DNA of 64,000 nucleotides from JAUPKT01 sp964427855. GTDB lineage: Bacteria > Desulfobacterota > Desulfomonilia > Desulfomonilales > Desulfomonilaceae. Location of the stretch: the NCBI GenBank assembly GCA_964427855.1, contig CAYRVH010000003.1, positions 1 through 64,000 on the forward strand, given 5' to 3'. This document shows positions 1 through 8,719 of the stretch, one piece after another; the stretch's first letter is position 1; every line of letters starts with the position of its first letter. A program made the position numbers and the translations under genes. The notes beneath the pieces were generated by a model. That model ran no database searches, was not told the DNA's origin, and saw nothing but the letters and a program-made list of their open reading frames with translations.

Positions 1-1
1 T

Positions 2-376
2 GACACCATTTGCACCTATTGCTCGGTGCTGACGGGAATTATTCTGACGTCCATCGCTTTTGCCTGGCAGGGTGAACCGTGGGACGATGTGGAGATCTTG
101 ACTGGTAAAATCATGAAGCCGACTCCAGGCAAGAAGCATACCATCTTGTTGGGAAAGTGTCTTTACGAGGCCAACCGGAATCACCCCGACATTGATAATA
201 TGATTGCAATAAAGACTTGCCCACCTTCGCCTCAAGCAGTCGTGGACGCGCTTCACCAAGTTGGTATCATGGTAAACCCGTCCATCTTAGATCACGTTGA
301 AGAAGCGCCGGGCTTTTTTGCCGACCGCTATGCAGGGAAACCGGAATTCGATGAGTCGCTTTTTCAAGTGCACTAA
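2..376 (+). CDS. C-terminal part of an unidentified conserved protein, truncated by window start
   Basis: The reading frame is open from the first bases of the window, so the true start lies upstream; the GTG at 26 is internal. The visible 124 residues include an early C-x-x-C pair (CTYC), a segment LLGKCLYEAN and a later TCPPS motif. This Cys spacing followed by a C-P-P motif reminds me of the C-terminal part of DUF362-type proteins, but that is only a resemblance. The stop is at 374-376. The next gene begins about 30 bases downstream on the same strand. No function is assigned. Confidence 0.55.
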   Translation, partial: DTICTYCSVLTGIILTSIAFAWQGEPWDDVEILTGKIMKPTPGKKHTILLGKCLYEANRNHPDIDNMIAIKTCPPSPQAVVDALHQVGIMVNPSILDHVEEAPGFFADRYAGKPEFDESLFQVH

Positions 377-405
377 CGAGCCCCGTTTGTCGTAGGGAGC
401 GGGTA

Positions 406-828
406 TTGAGACGGCAATTCCGGATACCGATGGCCGTGATCATGCTTCTGTCGCTTTGTGCGGCTGAGCTCTCTGCGAAGTCCGTCACACCTTACCCTCT
501 TGAGCCTCTGGACACCTCCAGCCCTCGAGCGACGCTGCAATCACTTTTGGACAATTCCAAGGAAGGAGCGTCGGCCTATCTGAAAGGCAACAGAAGAGAT
601 GCACGGGCTTTCGCCCGGCGGGCCATGGAGTGCCTCGACCTGGAGCAAGAGCTGCCCGACCTCAGGGAGGCCATCGGACTGGAGTCCTTGCTCTATCTGC
701 TGGAGATCCTGCACCGCATCGACCTTCCTCCCATCGATACAATACCTGACAAAGAAGCCGTCCAGGAGCGCAAGATCACGAGATGGACCATTCCACATAC
801 TCCTGTGATTGCCACAAGAAATGTCTGA
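406..828 (+). pseudogene. 5' fragment of a mechanosensitive (MscS-type) channel gene, cut off by an insertion sequence
   Basis: The fragment starts with TTG at 406 behind an AGGGA ribosome site and has a signal peptide (hydrophobic core IMLLSLCAAEL, residues about 12-22). The following periplasmic segment contains SSPRATLQSLL, a CLDLEQ stretch, LPPIDTIPD and RWTIPHTP. I know these patterns from the exported N-terminal domain that precedes the membrane part of some delta-proteobacterial MscS-family proteins. The frame ends at 828 where IS630-type sequence begins, and no membrane-channel segment follows on the other side of the element. It therefore looks like a disrupted gene whose 3' part was lost. 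The family call is from memory of motifs and is moderate. Confidence 0.45.
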
Positions 829-1904
829 TTCGGTGATAAATTTTTCTCGCGATTTGTTTTGGGATGTGATTTATGGGGGGCATGGCTCGTCGGGCGAACA
901 TACCGAACAAGGAGAATTGCACGTCGGAAGAATTGGAGGCGGCTTCCCGTGCGGCGTCGTCATTGAAGAGCCAGGTACGGATGATGGTGATCAAGGCGCT
1001 GATGTTGGGGCTGAGTCATGACCAGGTTGCCGGGCTTTACAACACGACTAGGCGAAACTTGTCCAGATGAGTTGGGAGGTTCAACCGGCAGGGGATGGAC
1101 GGCGTGTCGGATCGGCCCTGGTCAGGGCGTCCTCCCAAGATTACTGCCGGGAAGACAGCCTTGTTGGGTGATCTCATCCGCCATCCTCACTTGGTCAATG
1201 AGACTCATCGGACTGGAAAGAAATTTCACGGGTATCTGACGCACACCCTTGACGAAGAGATTGGACATCGAACGGTGATGCGGTGGCTGCACGAACAAGG
1301 ATTTCGCCTCAAGGTCCCTCTTTCTTGGCCCAACGGGCAGGATGAGAAAAAGAGAGAGGCATTTGTTGAGTTGTTGAAAATCCTTTTGTGTGATCCAGAG
1401 ACCGACGTTTGGTTTGGCGATGAAACAGGCGACGAGGGCGATCCCCGCCCTCGACGACGGTGTGCTCTGAGGGGCGAAAACATACGCCAGCCCTACCAGG
1501 GATCCCATATCAGAACGAGTGCAAGCTGAATAGTATGCCCCAGGACCGGCGAATTTTATGCTCTCATATTCAGCCGCTCTGACGCTGAGATATTCCAGAC
1601 GTTTCTAGACCATGCAAACCTAGACATCAGCTTTCCCCGGAAACGAAATGTCCTTATACTCGATCATGCCAGCCGGCATCGCTGCAAAAGGCTCAAATGG
1701 GGACGATTTGAACCGGTATTTCTTCCTCCCTATTCACCGGACCTCAATCCCATACAAAGACTGTGGCTCCTGATGAAACAAGCATGGTTTTCGAACTTTT
1801 TCGCCAAATCCACAGATCACCTGATCGACCGCCTTTGCTCGGCGCTCAACTGGATCATCAATCGAAAAACTCAAAACCAAAAAACCTGCGCCATTCGGAC
1901 ATAG
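822..1904 (+). mobile_element. IS630-type insertion sequence remnant, boundaries approximate
   Basis: The element is defined by the transposase frame at 873-1904. A weak terminal match (TGTCTGA at 822-828, and its complement-type partner TCGGACA at 1895-1901) may mark inverted ends. I could not confirm a duplicated TA target, so the limits are uncertain. It sits between an MscS-like 5' fragment on its left and the 3' end of a minus-strand outer-membrane gene on its right. Confidence 0.5.
873..1904 (+). pseudogene. IS630-family transposase with two in-frame TGA codons
   Basis: A single frame of 343 codons runs from ATG 873 to TAG 1902. It is interrupted only by TGA at 1068-1070 and TGA at 1527-1529. 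The N-terminal helix-turn-helix part includes LKSQVRMMVIKALMLGLS. It is followed by VGRFNRQGMDGVSDRPWSGR, typical of IS630 transposases. The DDE catalytic part shows VWFGDETGDEGDPRPRRR, LILDHASRH and LPPYSPDLNPIQRLW. The first TGA sits where relatives have Trp (TGG to TGA) and the second where a small residue is expected (GGA to TGA would explain it). Length is full for the family, so this is a recently inactivated copy. Confidence 0.85.
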
Positions 1905-1906
1905 CT

Positions 1907-2724
1907 TTAGGCAAATGCTATAAACCAACTGTAATTGAGCCAGAAGCCAAATGAGCCCGACGCAGTGACCGGCATGTTGTACTGAAGGAGGGTCGTGATA
2001 AGATTCCCCGGCTTGTTCCAGCAATAGCTCACCTCGGTCATGCTGTTTTGGGAACTTCTCACAGCCAGGTTGGTAATGGAATAGGCCAGAGGACTGTATT
2101 GAATGGTCAGCATGGCATACGAAGATGGGGTGACAATTCCCACGAATGGGGCGAACATCTCGCTGAGTATATCCTCCCGCATGGTTTGATTGGCGAGGGG
2201 GTCGTGCACAAATCGAGAATCGCCAAGTTCGTAGCCGAAATGGCTCCAATAGAGACCAAAGAGCACGGGCCCAGTCCCACTCCGGTCTGAAAGAACCAGC
2301 TCGACATATTTGTGTTGCTGAATTCTATATACGGACCGCCTCCTACTTGTCCCACATTCACAGGAACGTTTCCCTCTGTGATAAAGGGACGTTTGAGAAA
2401 ACCGCCGCCTGCGCCGAAAAGACTGTACTTCTCATAGGCAATTATGTTAAGACCGGCCGTGAGCATCCGGAAGTTGGCTTCCTTAATCGAGAAGTCAAGG
2501 GAACCGATCTGCAACGGCAGCCAGTTGACAAGCGGTTCATTCTCTACTGGAAGGTTCAGGTTGGAGCCTACCCATTGAAAACCGACCTGTCCATAGGGAT
2601 TAACTTTGACATTCTCTACGAGACTACCGATAAGAGTGTTTGGATTCGAGGCGGATTCCTGAGCCGGCGCAATTGCCGGCATGCATAGGAAAAGGCATAC
2701 AATGATCAGCCTCATCCTTTTCAT
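1907..2724 (-). pseudogene. Outer-membrane-type secreted protein, frameshifted near 2263
   Basis: The gene starts at ATG 2724 with a clear signal peptide (LIIVCLFLCMPAIAPAQ). The mature part has alternating aromatic and small residues (YGQVGFQWVG, GGGPYIEFSN, SSWFFQTGVGLGP) typical of beta-barrel or surface proteins. After GLGP the sense continues in another frame as VLFGLYWSHFGYELGDSRF and runs to TAA at 1907-1909. One base is therefore missing or extra in the GGGCCC stretch near 2263. The C-terminus NYSWFIAFA lies next to the IS630 remnant and may have been altered by it. Whether the frameshift is real or a sequencing error cannot be told from the window. I do not recognise the family. Confidence 0.6.
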
Positions 2725-2944
2725 GGCGAGATACTCCACTCGAGGTAGAACGTCATAAAAGCACGGCCACAGTAATTGGTTTCATGAGAGTATACCCGAC
2801 GAATTCGGCGATGTTTATCAGGAAGTCTCATGTTCTTAAGACATGTTGAATGGGCCAGTTTGGTATTCTCTGCGGGACCCGTCTTGAAGTTCAATTCAGA
2901 CGCTTGCCAGGAGATGGCATTGATTGATCGTGCTCAGCCGTAGA

Positions 2945-3721
2945 TCAGGGGATTGGGATTTCTTCCGAATCATATCGTTCTTTGATCTTCTCATTGAGTC
3001 GGACCTTGGCTTTCAAATAATCGCTTGATTTTACCCACGCCGCAATAGCAATCTTTATACTCTTGTCCCCAAGCTCCTTAATGGTGATGCTCGGTTGTGG
3101 GTCCTTCAAGATTAGATCCTCTTTATCAATGGCACTCTGCAGAACGGCTCTGATTTTGTTGAGATCCGCCTTGTAACTGACTCCGATGACTATTTCCAAG
3201 CGCCTAGTTTCCCTGTGGGAATAATTGAGAACCTTATCCGCTGTCAGCTTGGAATTGGGAATGATTACAGTCACGTTATCGGGGGTACGAATCTCAGTGG
3301 ACATCAATTCAATCTTTTCGACAGTGCCTGCAGTACCACCACCTTCAATATAATTTCCCACGCTGAACGGGCGAAACAGGATCATAATCAAACCTGAAGC
3401 AACATTCGACAGTTGTGCTCTCAAAGCCAATCCTATGGCGAGACCCGCGGCCCCAAGCATAGCCACTAGGGAGGTAGTTTCAATTCCCAGCCTATGGAGG
3501 GCTGCTATGAGTACCACACCGTACAAGACAACCATAACAGCGCTGTCTGCAAAATGGATGATCGTCGCGTCTAGTTTTCGAGTTATGAGTAACCGCTTCA
3601 CGTTATGTCTGACCAGTCTCGCCAACCACACTCCAATCAAGAGTATGATCAGCGCTCCTAGTATCCTCCATGAATAAACGCCCACCGTTCGCAACACATG
3701 TGACTGAATATCTTCCCACAT
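2945..3721 (-). CDS. Small-conductance mechanosensitive channel, MscS family
   Basis: This 258-residue protein would form an inner-membrane heptameric pore that opens on membrane tension and releases solutes after osmotic downshock. Three hydrophobic segments are visible (residues about 18-35, 60-80 and 85-110). The last is Gly/Ala-rich (MLGAAGLAIGLALRAQLSNV), the pore-lining helix pattern of MscS. The following beta domain carries RPFSVGNYIE and the ADKVLNYS region seen in this family. Length fits the short MscS type (E. coli MscS is 286 residues). The gene stands alone on the minus strand. Confidence 0.93.
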   Translation of the reverse strand: MWEDIQSHVLRTVGVYSWRILGALIILLIGVWLARLVRHNVKRLLITRKLDATIIHFADSAVMVVLYGVVLIAALHRLGIETTSLVAMLGAAGLAIGLALRAQLSNVASGLIMILFRPFSVGNYIEGGGTAGTVEKIELMSTEIRTPDNVTVIIPNSKLTADKVLNYSHRETRRLEIVIGVSYKADLNKIRAVLQSAIDKEDLILKDPQPSITIKELGDKSIKIAIAAWVKSSDYLKAKVRLNEKIKERYDSEEIPIP

Positions 3722-3826
3722 AACACGCTCCTCCTATCGGAATTACATCGTCGAGATGGGTCTTGCCCTCCATTTGACAGGGAGATCTCAAGAATTTTTT
3801 TGAATCTCGTCAATAACCCCAATGAA

Positions 3827-4750
3827 CTACGAATATCCGAACTCTTTCATTTTTTGAGGATCCCGCGTCCAGTGAGGGGAGACCTTCACGAAAAGTTCCA
3901 GGTGGACTTTGGAATCCAGAAAACTCTCAAGTCTCAATCGAGACGCAACGCCGATCCTCTTGATCATCTCCCCTCCCCTCCCGATAAGGATCTTCTTCTG
4001 GCTGTCACGTTCGACGTGAAGGTCTGCTCTTATGGAGATCAGGTTTGGTCGCTCGCGAAACTCCTCGACGGTGACCGCGGTCACGTAGGGAATCTCCTCA
4101 CCGGTGAGGTAAAGGATCTGTTCTCTAATGATCTCCCCCACGAAGAAACGCATAGGCAAATCGCTTATGTCGTCTTCGGGATACATGAGGCGCCCGACCG
4201 GGATGAGAGGTTTTATTCGTTCCATGAGTTCCTCCACCCCCTCGCCAGTCAATGCGCTCACGGGCCTTACCGCCCGAAAAAGCTGTTCTTTTGTATATTT
4301 GTTCGTGAGTTCTTGCGCAATGCTGCGATCAACAAGATCGATCTTGTTTATGACCAAAACAGACTTGCTTGAGTGGGGGAGGATTACCTCACGCGTGTCA
4401 TCGTCCACAAACAGCGCTCTTCGGGTGCAATCGGTCACGACAAGTACGACATCAGCATCGGCTGCTGCCTTTTTTGCGACAGCTACCATCGCTTGGCCTA
4501 AAAGATTGCGTGGGGAGTGCAGGCCAGGCGTATCTTGGAACACAATCTGGATGCCGGGCGCCGTGAATATACCCGAAATGCGATGCCTCGTCGTTTGGGC
4601 CTTCGGGGTGACCGCCGCCAAGGAGGCGCCCACGAGACGATTGACTAAGCTTGATTTTCCCACATTTGGGCGACCGCACACCGCCACAAATCCAAAGCGC
4701 GACTCCTCAGACGTTCTTGTACCCGATGGATTTTTGTCACCGCATGTCAT
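3827..4750 (-). CDS. era: GTPase Era, 16S rRNA maturation and ribosome assembly
   Basis: Era binds the 3' end of 16S rRNA and is needed for small-subunit assembly. The 307-residue product shows G1 GRPNVGKSS (residues 26-34), the switch segment KAQTTRHRISG, G3 DTPG and G4 NKID. A KH RNA-binding domain at the C-terminus contains KKILIGRGGEMIKRIG. The frame is open 40 codons further upstream, but ATG 4750 is preceded by a purine-rich AAGAAAGAGAGAGAG stretch and gives the usual Era length, so I chose it. It lies downstream of tRNA-Ser (opposite strand). Confidence 0.97.
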   Translation of the reverse strand: MTCGDKNPSGTRTSEESRFGFVAVCGRPNVGKSSLVNRLVGASLAAVTPKAQTTRHRISGIFTAPGIQIVFQDTPGLHSPRNLLGQAMVAVAKKAAADADVVLVVTDCTRRALFVDDDTREVILPHSSKSVLVINKIDLVDRSIAQELTNKYTKEQLFRAVRPVSALTGEGVEELMERIKPLIPVGRLMYPEDDISDLPMRFFVGEIIREQILYLTGEEIPYVTAVTVEEFRERPNLISIRADLHVERDSQKKILIGRGGEMIKRIGVASRLRLESFLDSKVHLELFVKVSPHWTRDPQKMKEFGYS

Positions 4751-5015
4751 TATGCCAGCTCTCTCTCTTTCTTGGAAAAAGGTTTTCGCTATCTCAGGTT
4801 TTTTGTCGTCCAGCCGCATCCGCCTCGAACATGACCGCAAAACGGGTATCCCGTCAAGTCGCAGGATCACGAAGGCATTGACCTCTGTGTTCGTACCGGT
4901 TTATGATGCAGGGTAATAGTTCGGCGGCGTCTTGAGCGACAACTTGCTACATATAGCCTTCACCTGCAGCTTGACAGGGGTGGCGATGCGCCGAACGAGA
5001 ATGAAGCCGTGTCGT

Positions 5016-5108
5016 GGAGAGATGCCCGAGTGGCCGAAGGGGCGCGACTGGAAATCGCGTGAATGCCCACAAGGTGTTCCGAGGGTTCGAATCCCTCTCT
5101 CTCCGCCA
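5016..5108 (+). tRNA. tRNA-Ser (anticodon GGA)
   Basis: A 93-base type II tRNA. The acceptor stem GGAGAGA pairs with TCTCTCC, followed by G and an encoded CCA (5106-5108). The anticodon stem-loop is CGCGA-CTGGAAA-TCGCG with anticodon GGA. There is a long variable arm (TGCCCACAAGGTGTTCC region) and a T arm GAGGG-TTCGAAT-CCCTC. The long variable arm and anticodon identify serine (codons UCC/UCU). No strong promoter was recognised upstream. Confidence 0.96.
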
Positions 5109-5139
5109 AATCCTGCCGCATGCCTTACCGGACCCACCT

Positions 5140-5463
5140 TTAAGGCCAGTCGTTCGCGTTGAAATCGGGAAAATTAAAAGTGAGATCTCTGCCATAATCC
5201 CAAGGATAAGGGATGGGAAAGAAGGGGAATTGGACGCCAAGTTCATGGCTCATGAACCTGTCCCATCTCATGGCGTCTGTTGGTCCAACCAGCCCGTCAG
5301 CGCGCGGAGAGAGACGCTTGGAATAGTACCCCGTGCCATAATAACCCGACGGGTATTGTCGAATAACGGGGAAAATGACATCAAGAGCCCAAACGAAATT
5401 GCCGTGATATGCCAAGAACATGAGCGACCAAAACAAAGTGAACTTTGCCAGTTTTAGTTTCAT
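5140..5463 (-). CDS. Small secreted protein of unknown function
   Basis: The 107-residue product has a convincing signal peptide (positively charged MKLKLAK, hydrophobic core, likely cleavage after FVWA at about residue 26). The short mature part is rich in Tyr, Pro and aromatic residues (QYPSGYYGTGYY, FPFFPIPYPWDYG). I do not recognise a family. The signal peptide, start and composition argue for a real gene. Its end lies about 30 bases from the tRNA-Ser gene on the other strand, and it follows tmk with a 119-base gap. Confidence 0.6.
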   Translation of the reverse strand: MKLKLAKFTLFWSLMFLAYHGNFVWALDVIFPVIRQYPSGYYGTGYYSKRLSPRADGLVGPTDAMRWDRFMSHELGVQFPFFPIPYPWDYGRDLTFNFPDFNANDWP

Positions 5464-5582
5464 AAAACTTTCTATCTGTATAAAACAAATAATAATATCT
5501 GTAGCCTATATTATGATTTCCAGCCAGGTGGAGTCAAGCACAAATTGAAAGATGAGGTAACAATTCCCGAGACCCAACGCTT

Positions 5583-6167
5583 TTATTTCAGGTGAACCTG
5601 CACATAGGGCCAAAGCCCGCAATGAATCGTTTTGGGGTCCCCTTCCCCGTCTACATCCACAAAACTCGAATCCCTAATCATGGCGTATATCTGGGCCACC
5701 TTTCGGAGATTTTCTTTGGTTTCATAGGGCGAGGGGCCGCAGCTGCGGTTCCGGAGTATTCTTTCGAGCGCGCTCTCTATGGACACATGCAGAAAAAACG
5801 TAATATCCGGCTTCGGCGCAAAATTGATATTCGAGCGAATGATGTCATGTGGATTGAGACCCGAGGCGCCCTGGTAGGCGGCAGAAGAATAATAATATCG
5901 ATCGCACACGACGATCTTGCCGCTCTCTATCGCAGGGATAATCACGTCTCTGACGTGGCTTTTGCGATCCTCAGTGAAAAGTTCCATCTCTTCCTGGGGA
6001 GTGATTCTCGTCTTGAGCCGCCTAATTTTTTGCCCGAGGGGGCCATCTGTCGGCTCCGAGGTCAAGAGGACATCGAAGCCGTTTTGCCTCAATTTTTCCG
6101 CCAAGAGCATCGCCTGGGTGGACTTCCCAGACCCATCTATGCCTTCAAAAACAATCAACATCTGCAT
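5583..6167 (-). CDS. tmk: Thymidylate kinase (dTMP kinase)
   Basis: It phosphorylates dTMP to dTDP with ATP in the cytoplasm. The 194-residue protein starts with the P-loop FEGIDGSGKSTQA (residues 7-19). It has the DRY-containing segment VCDRYYYSSAAYQG and the LID-region arginines (ERILRNRS). Length is slightly short of the usual 205-215 residues. It follows the exonuclease gene by 9 bases on the minus strand, so ogt, exonuclease and tmk probably form one transcript. Confidence 0.93.
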   Translation of the reverse strand: MQMLIVFEGIDGSGKSTQAMLLAEKLRQNGFDVLLTSEPTDGPLGQKIRRLKTRITPQEEMELFTEDRKSHVRDVIIPAIESGKIVVCDRYYYSSAAYQGASGLNPHDIIRSNINFAPKPDITFFLHVSIESALERILRNRSCGPSPYETKENLRKVAQIYAMIRDSSFVDVDGEGDPKTIHCGLWPYVQVHLK

Positions 6168-6176
6168 CTCTTGACA

Positions 6177-7043
6177 TTAAGACGAGAGATGTAAATCTCT
6201 CATACGCAGAATCTTGTTCACCACCGCCTCGTTACACTGAAACGGATTTTCCACCGGCGCCGGTTGTTCTATCTGATGAGTCTGAGCAAAGGGGGTATTC
6301 TCAATGCCAAGGTTGTAGGCCGTCACCATCAGACGTTCAAGGTTGACGGCATCGAGAATATTGTACGCAAGGAGAGTTTCCAATGCAGCCCTGTTCCGAC
6401 GCATTTTGAACTCATTCCACAGGAGCACGGCGTCGTAACCGTCGAGGCCGTCGAGACTCCCACGACTTATGCCCAGTTGCCTCTCGCATCCTTTCAAACC
6501 TCCTTTGAATCCGAGGTGCGCCAACACGAACCGTAGGTCTATGTGAGCCTGATTCAATGGAATATGCAAGCAGCGACGGAGAACCGGCACATCGAAGCAG
6601 CGTCCGTTGTATGTCACCAAAACGCGGTAATTCGATACGGCCTCTCTGAATTCTCCAAGATTGTCGCCTTGGACGAACCACATGACAGAGGCGCCATCAT
6701 ACAGGGCGATGGTCGTAACGGAGTCCTCAGAGCCTTGCATCCCTGTGGTCTCGATGTCTAAATAGGCTGTGGACTGCCGGAATTCCTTAAAGATGCGCCA
6801 TTGCTGAGAGACTGACAACCCCTTTGAAAAAAACCGCGCATCCTGCCTATCCAGCCGATCGACGGACTCTGATATTCTTCGTGGAAGCAGCGTCTGGCCT
6901 CTGAACCGAGCTACAAATTCCTGCGCGGCGAGAACGTCCTCCCACGAGAGAATACCGTGGGTCCACAGATCGCATTCCGTCTTTTCGCCTACGCCGGGGA
7001 TATGGCAAAAGGTATTTTTCAGCACAGAAATCCCTCGCAGCAA
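6177..7043 (-). CDS. YprB-like DEDD 3'-5' exonuclease, RNase H fold
   Basis: The 288-residue protein has an N-terminal segment (about 1-85) that starts with a helix-hairpin-like motif (FCHIPGVGEKTE), followed by a DEDD-type exonuclease domain. The acidic metal ligands are visible: D and E in YLDIETTG, D in TYNGRCFDVPVL, and D in AYNILDAVNL. This arrangement matches the COG3359/YprB group of predicted RNase H-like nucleases, which is linked to DNA or RNA processing without a settled substrate. It sits between ogt (7 bases upstream) and tmk (9 bases downstream), a compact minus-strand operon. Confidence 0.85.
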   Translation of the reverse strand: MLRGISVLKNTFCHIPGVGEKTECDLWTHGILSWEDVLAAQEFVARFRGQTLLPRRISESVDRLDRQDARFFSKGLSVSQQWRIFKEFRQSTAYLDIETTGMQGSEDSVTTIALYDGASVMWFVQGDNLGEFREAVSNYRVLVTYNGRCFDVPVLRRCLHIPLNQAHIDLRFVLAHLGFKGGLKGCERQLGISRGSLDGLDGYDAVLLWNEFKMRRNRAALETLLAYNILDAVNLERLMVTAYNLGIENTPFAQTHQIEQPAPVENPFQCNEAVVNKILRMRDLHLSS

Positions 7044-7050
7044 AAGAGGA

Positions 7051-7587
7051 TCAGGGTCTTCTTTGGGGTGTCATGATTTTGATGGCCGACCCTTGCGCGG
7101 AGTTTTCAAGGTCGAGAAGGCTTTGCTTCAACTCCATGCCCGGACCAAAGCCTCCCAGAGAGCCATCGGACCTAATGACCCGGTGGCACGGAATGATGAT
7201 AGGCACGGGATTCTTGGCCACTGCCAGACCCACAGCCCGAGCCGCGCCTGGCTTTCCAATCATATACGCAAGCCCCTTATATGAGATTGTCTTTCCATAA
7301 GGGACGTTTTGCAATGCGCGCCAGACTTGCCGGCAGAAAGGCGAACCCGAAGACATGTCAACGGGGGTCTGAAAACAGACGGGCATCCCAGAAAAATAAA
7401 GGTCTAGTTCGTGTCTCAGCCGTTTCATCGCTGCGGACGACGGTTGTCCTTGCTCTCTCTCTGGTTGTACGACAAAGGCCAGATAGGATATCCCTTTCTT
7501 CGTGGCGTGTACGCGAAGCCACCCAACCCTGCTATGAAAATAATGGTAGGTTTCTTGACCGGGGTGAGCCACTCTTTGTCCCTTCAT
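7051..7587 (-). CDS. ogt: Methylated-DNA--protein-cysteine S-methyltransferase
   Basis: This suicide repair enzyme moves the methyl group from O6-methylguanine to its own cysteine. The 178-residue protein contains the active-site motif IIIPCHRVI and the following GSLGGFGPGMELKQ loop. The helix-turn-helix part has VPYGKTISYKGLA and the ARAVG segment. Its N-terminal domain is short, as in Ogt. It is first in a minus-strand operon with the exonuclease and tmk. A 50-base gap separates it from the divergent radical SAM gene. Confidence 0.94.
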   Translation of the reverse strand: MKGQRVAHPGQETYHYFHSRVGWLRVHATKKGISYLAFVVQPEREQGQPSSAAMKRLRHELDLYFSGMPVCFQTPVDMSSGSPFCRQVWRALQNVPYGKTISYKGLAYMIGKPGAARAVGLAVAKNPVPIIIPCHRVIRSDGSLGGFGPGMELKQSLLDLENSAQGSAIKIMTPQRRP

Positions 7588-7637
7588 TGCAGGGATTCAC
7601 ACTTCTGGGCTTGATTCCAAGCACCTGCACGCTCATA

Positions 7638-8624
7638 ATGGCGCTACAGCTATGCCACGCAAGGCCACTGGAGTATTACCGTGTGAATCAGCTTGTGAGC
7701 AAAACTCATTTCTTTCAACGCTCATGGCGCAACGGAGTTGTTCGTTTTGTCAGGCCTTTTTTGGCGTACAAGATATTCGGACGAGTATCGCCAGTTCTCG
7801 CCAGCTATAAAATCACGCATAAATGTAACTTGAAGTGCCGTCATTGTCCATATTGGAAACGACCGAGTCGAGATCAGAATTTTAGAGAAGTGGTCGCCAC
7901 CTTACACACTCTTCGAAGCGCGGGCGTCCTCATATTAATCATTGAAGGGGGCGAACCACTTTTATGGAAGGATGGAGGTCTCGATATACGCGACGTGGTA
8001 TGGACAGCGAGGAAGTTTTTTCCCAGTGTGTGCATGACCACTAATGGTACCCTGCCCTGGGGAGACCTTCCTGTAAACCGCGTGTGGGTCAGTCTGGACG
8101 GACCTGAGCAAATGAACGATTCTCTTCGGGGAGAGGGTGTTTTTGGCGCGATATTCAGGAACATTGAAGGAAGCGCCCAAGCTCACCGAGTATTTGTATC
8201 CACCACCATCAACGCCTTGAACCTCGATTCCATCCCCGAGCTGATCTCTTTTCTTAGAGGCCGAGTTGCGGGGGTAACTATCCAGTTCTATTATCCTTAC
8301 CAGGGCTTGCCTGATCCTCTTTTTGTGGGGCTCGATGAACGAAGGCGATTGCTGAATCGTTTGATCGAGATGAAAAAACACGGGTTTCCCATAGTGAATA
8401 CAGAAAGGAGTATGAAGCAGTTTCAGAAATCTCGATGGCTTTGTGAGGATCGTCTCTTGGCCAATGCAGACCCAGATGGTACAATTTCCTATGGTTGCTA
8501 TCTCAAGAACCGAGGACCTTCTGTATGCGAGCTGTGCGGTTTTACGGCGCACAACGAGATGTCTTTGGCGTTTCATGGCAACATCGCGTCGATTCGAACT
8601 GGGCTCGACACGTTTTTTCATTAA
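7638..8624 (+). CDS. Radical SAM protein of unknown substrate
   Basis: The 328-residue protein carries the radical SAM cluster motif CNLKCRHC (C-x3-C-x2-C) after SYKITHK. The SAM-binding GGE-like segment IIEGGEPLLW and the downstream TTNGTLPW and VSLDGPE strands of the barrel follow. Near the C-terminus lie further Cys residues (YGCYLKNRG, CELCGF) that may hold an auxiliary cluster or Zn. The frame is open to 7281, but ATG 7638 is the first plausible start and lies beyond the ogt start on the other strand. The substrate is unknown. selC lies 95 bases downstream; no functional link is evident. Confidence 0.85.
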   Translation: MALQLCHARPLEYYRVNQLVSKTHFFQRSWRNGVVRFVRPFLAYKIFGRVSPVLASYKITHKCNLKCRHCPYWKRPSRDQNFREVVATLHTLRSAGVLILIIEGGEPLLWKDGGLDIRDVVWTARKFFPSVCMTTNGTLPWGDLPVNRVWVSLDGPEQMNDSLRGEGVFGAIFRNIEGSAQAHRVFVSTTINALNLDSIPELISFLRGRVAGVTIQFYYPYQGLPDPLFVGLDERRRLLNRLIEMKKHGFPIVNTERSMKQFQKSRWLCEDRLLANADPDGTISYGCYLKNRGPSVCELCGFTAHNEMSLAFHGNIASIRTGLDTFFH

Positions 8625-8654
8625 CGCATTGCCAGCGGCAAGGCTCATAACCAG

Positions 8655-8683
8655 TTGACACATATCGTTTGTTGGATCATATT
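8655..8683 (+). promoter_or_regulatory. Sigma70-type promoter for selC
   Basis: TTGACA at 8655-8660, a 17-base spacer and CATATT at 8678-8683. Transcription would begin near 8690, about 30 bases before the tRNA-Sec gene. The -35 box is a perfect consensus. Confidence 0.6.
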
Positions 8684-8719
8684 TCTCGCGTGTTCAAGAA
8701 ATATGCCGTCGTGAGGTGA

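Noticed and set aside
1068..1529. Selenocysteine at the two TGA codons of the IS630 transposase
   Set aside because: The positions match ordinary Trp and small residues of the family, with no catalytic need for Sec; nonsense mutation is simpler.
4971..5002. TTGACA upstream of tRNA-Ser as a promoter
   Set aside because: The only possible -10 (GAGAAT) is 20 bases away, a poor spacing and match.
7281..7637. Upstream extension of the radical SAM frame
   Set aside because: It overlaps ogt on the other strand, is low in sense, and the ATG at 7638 gives a normal start.
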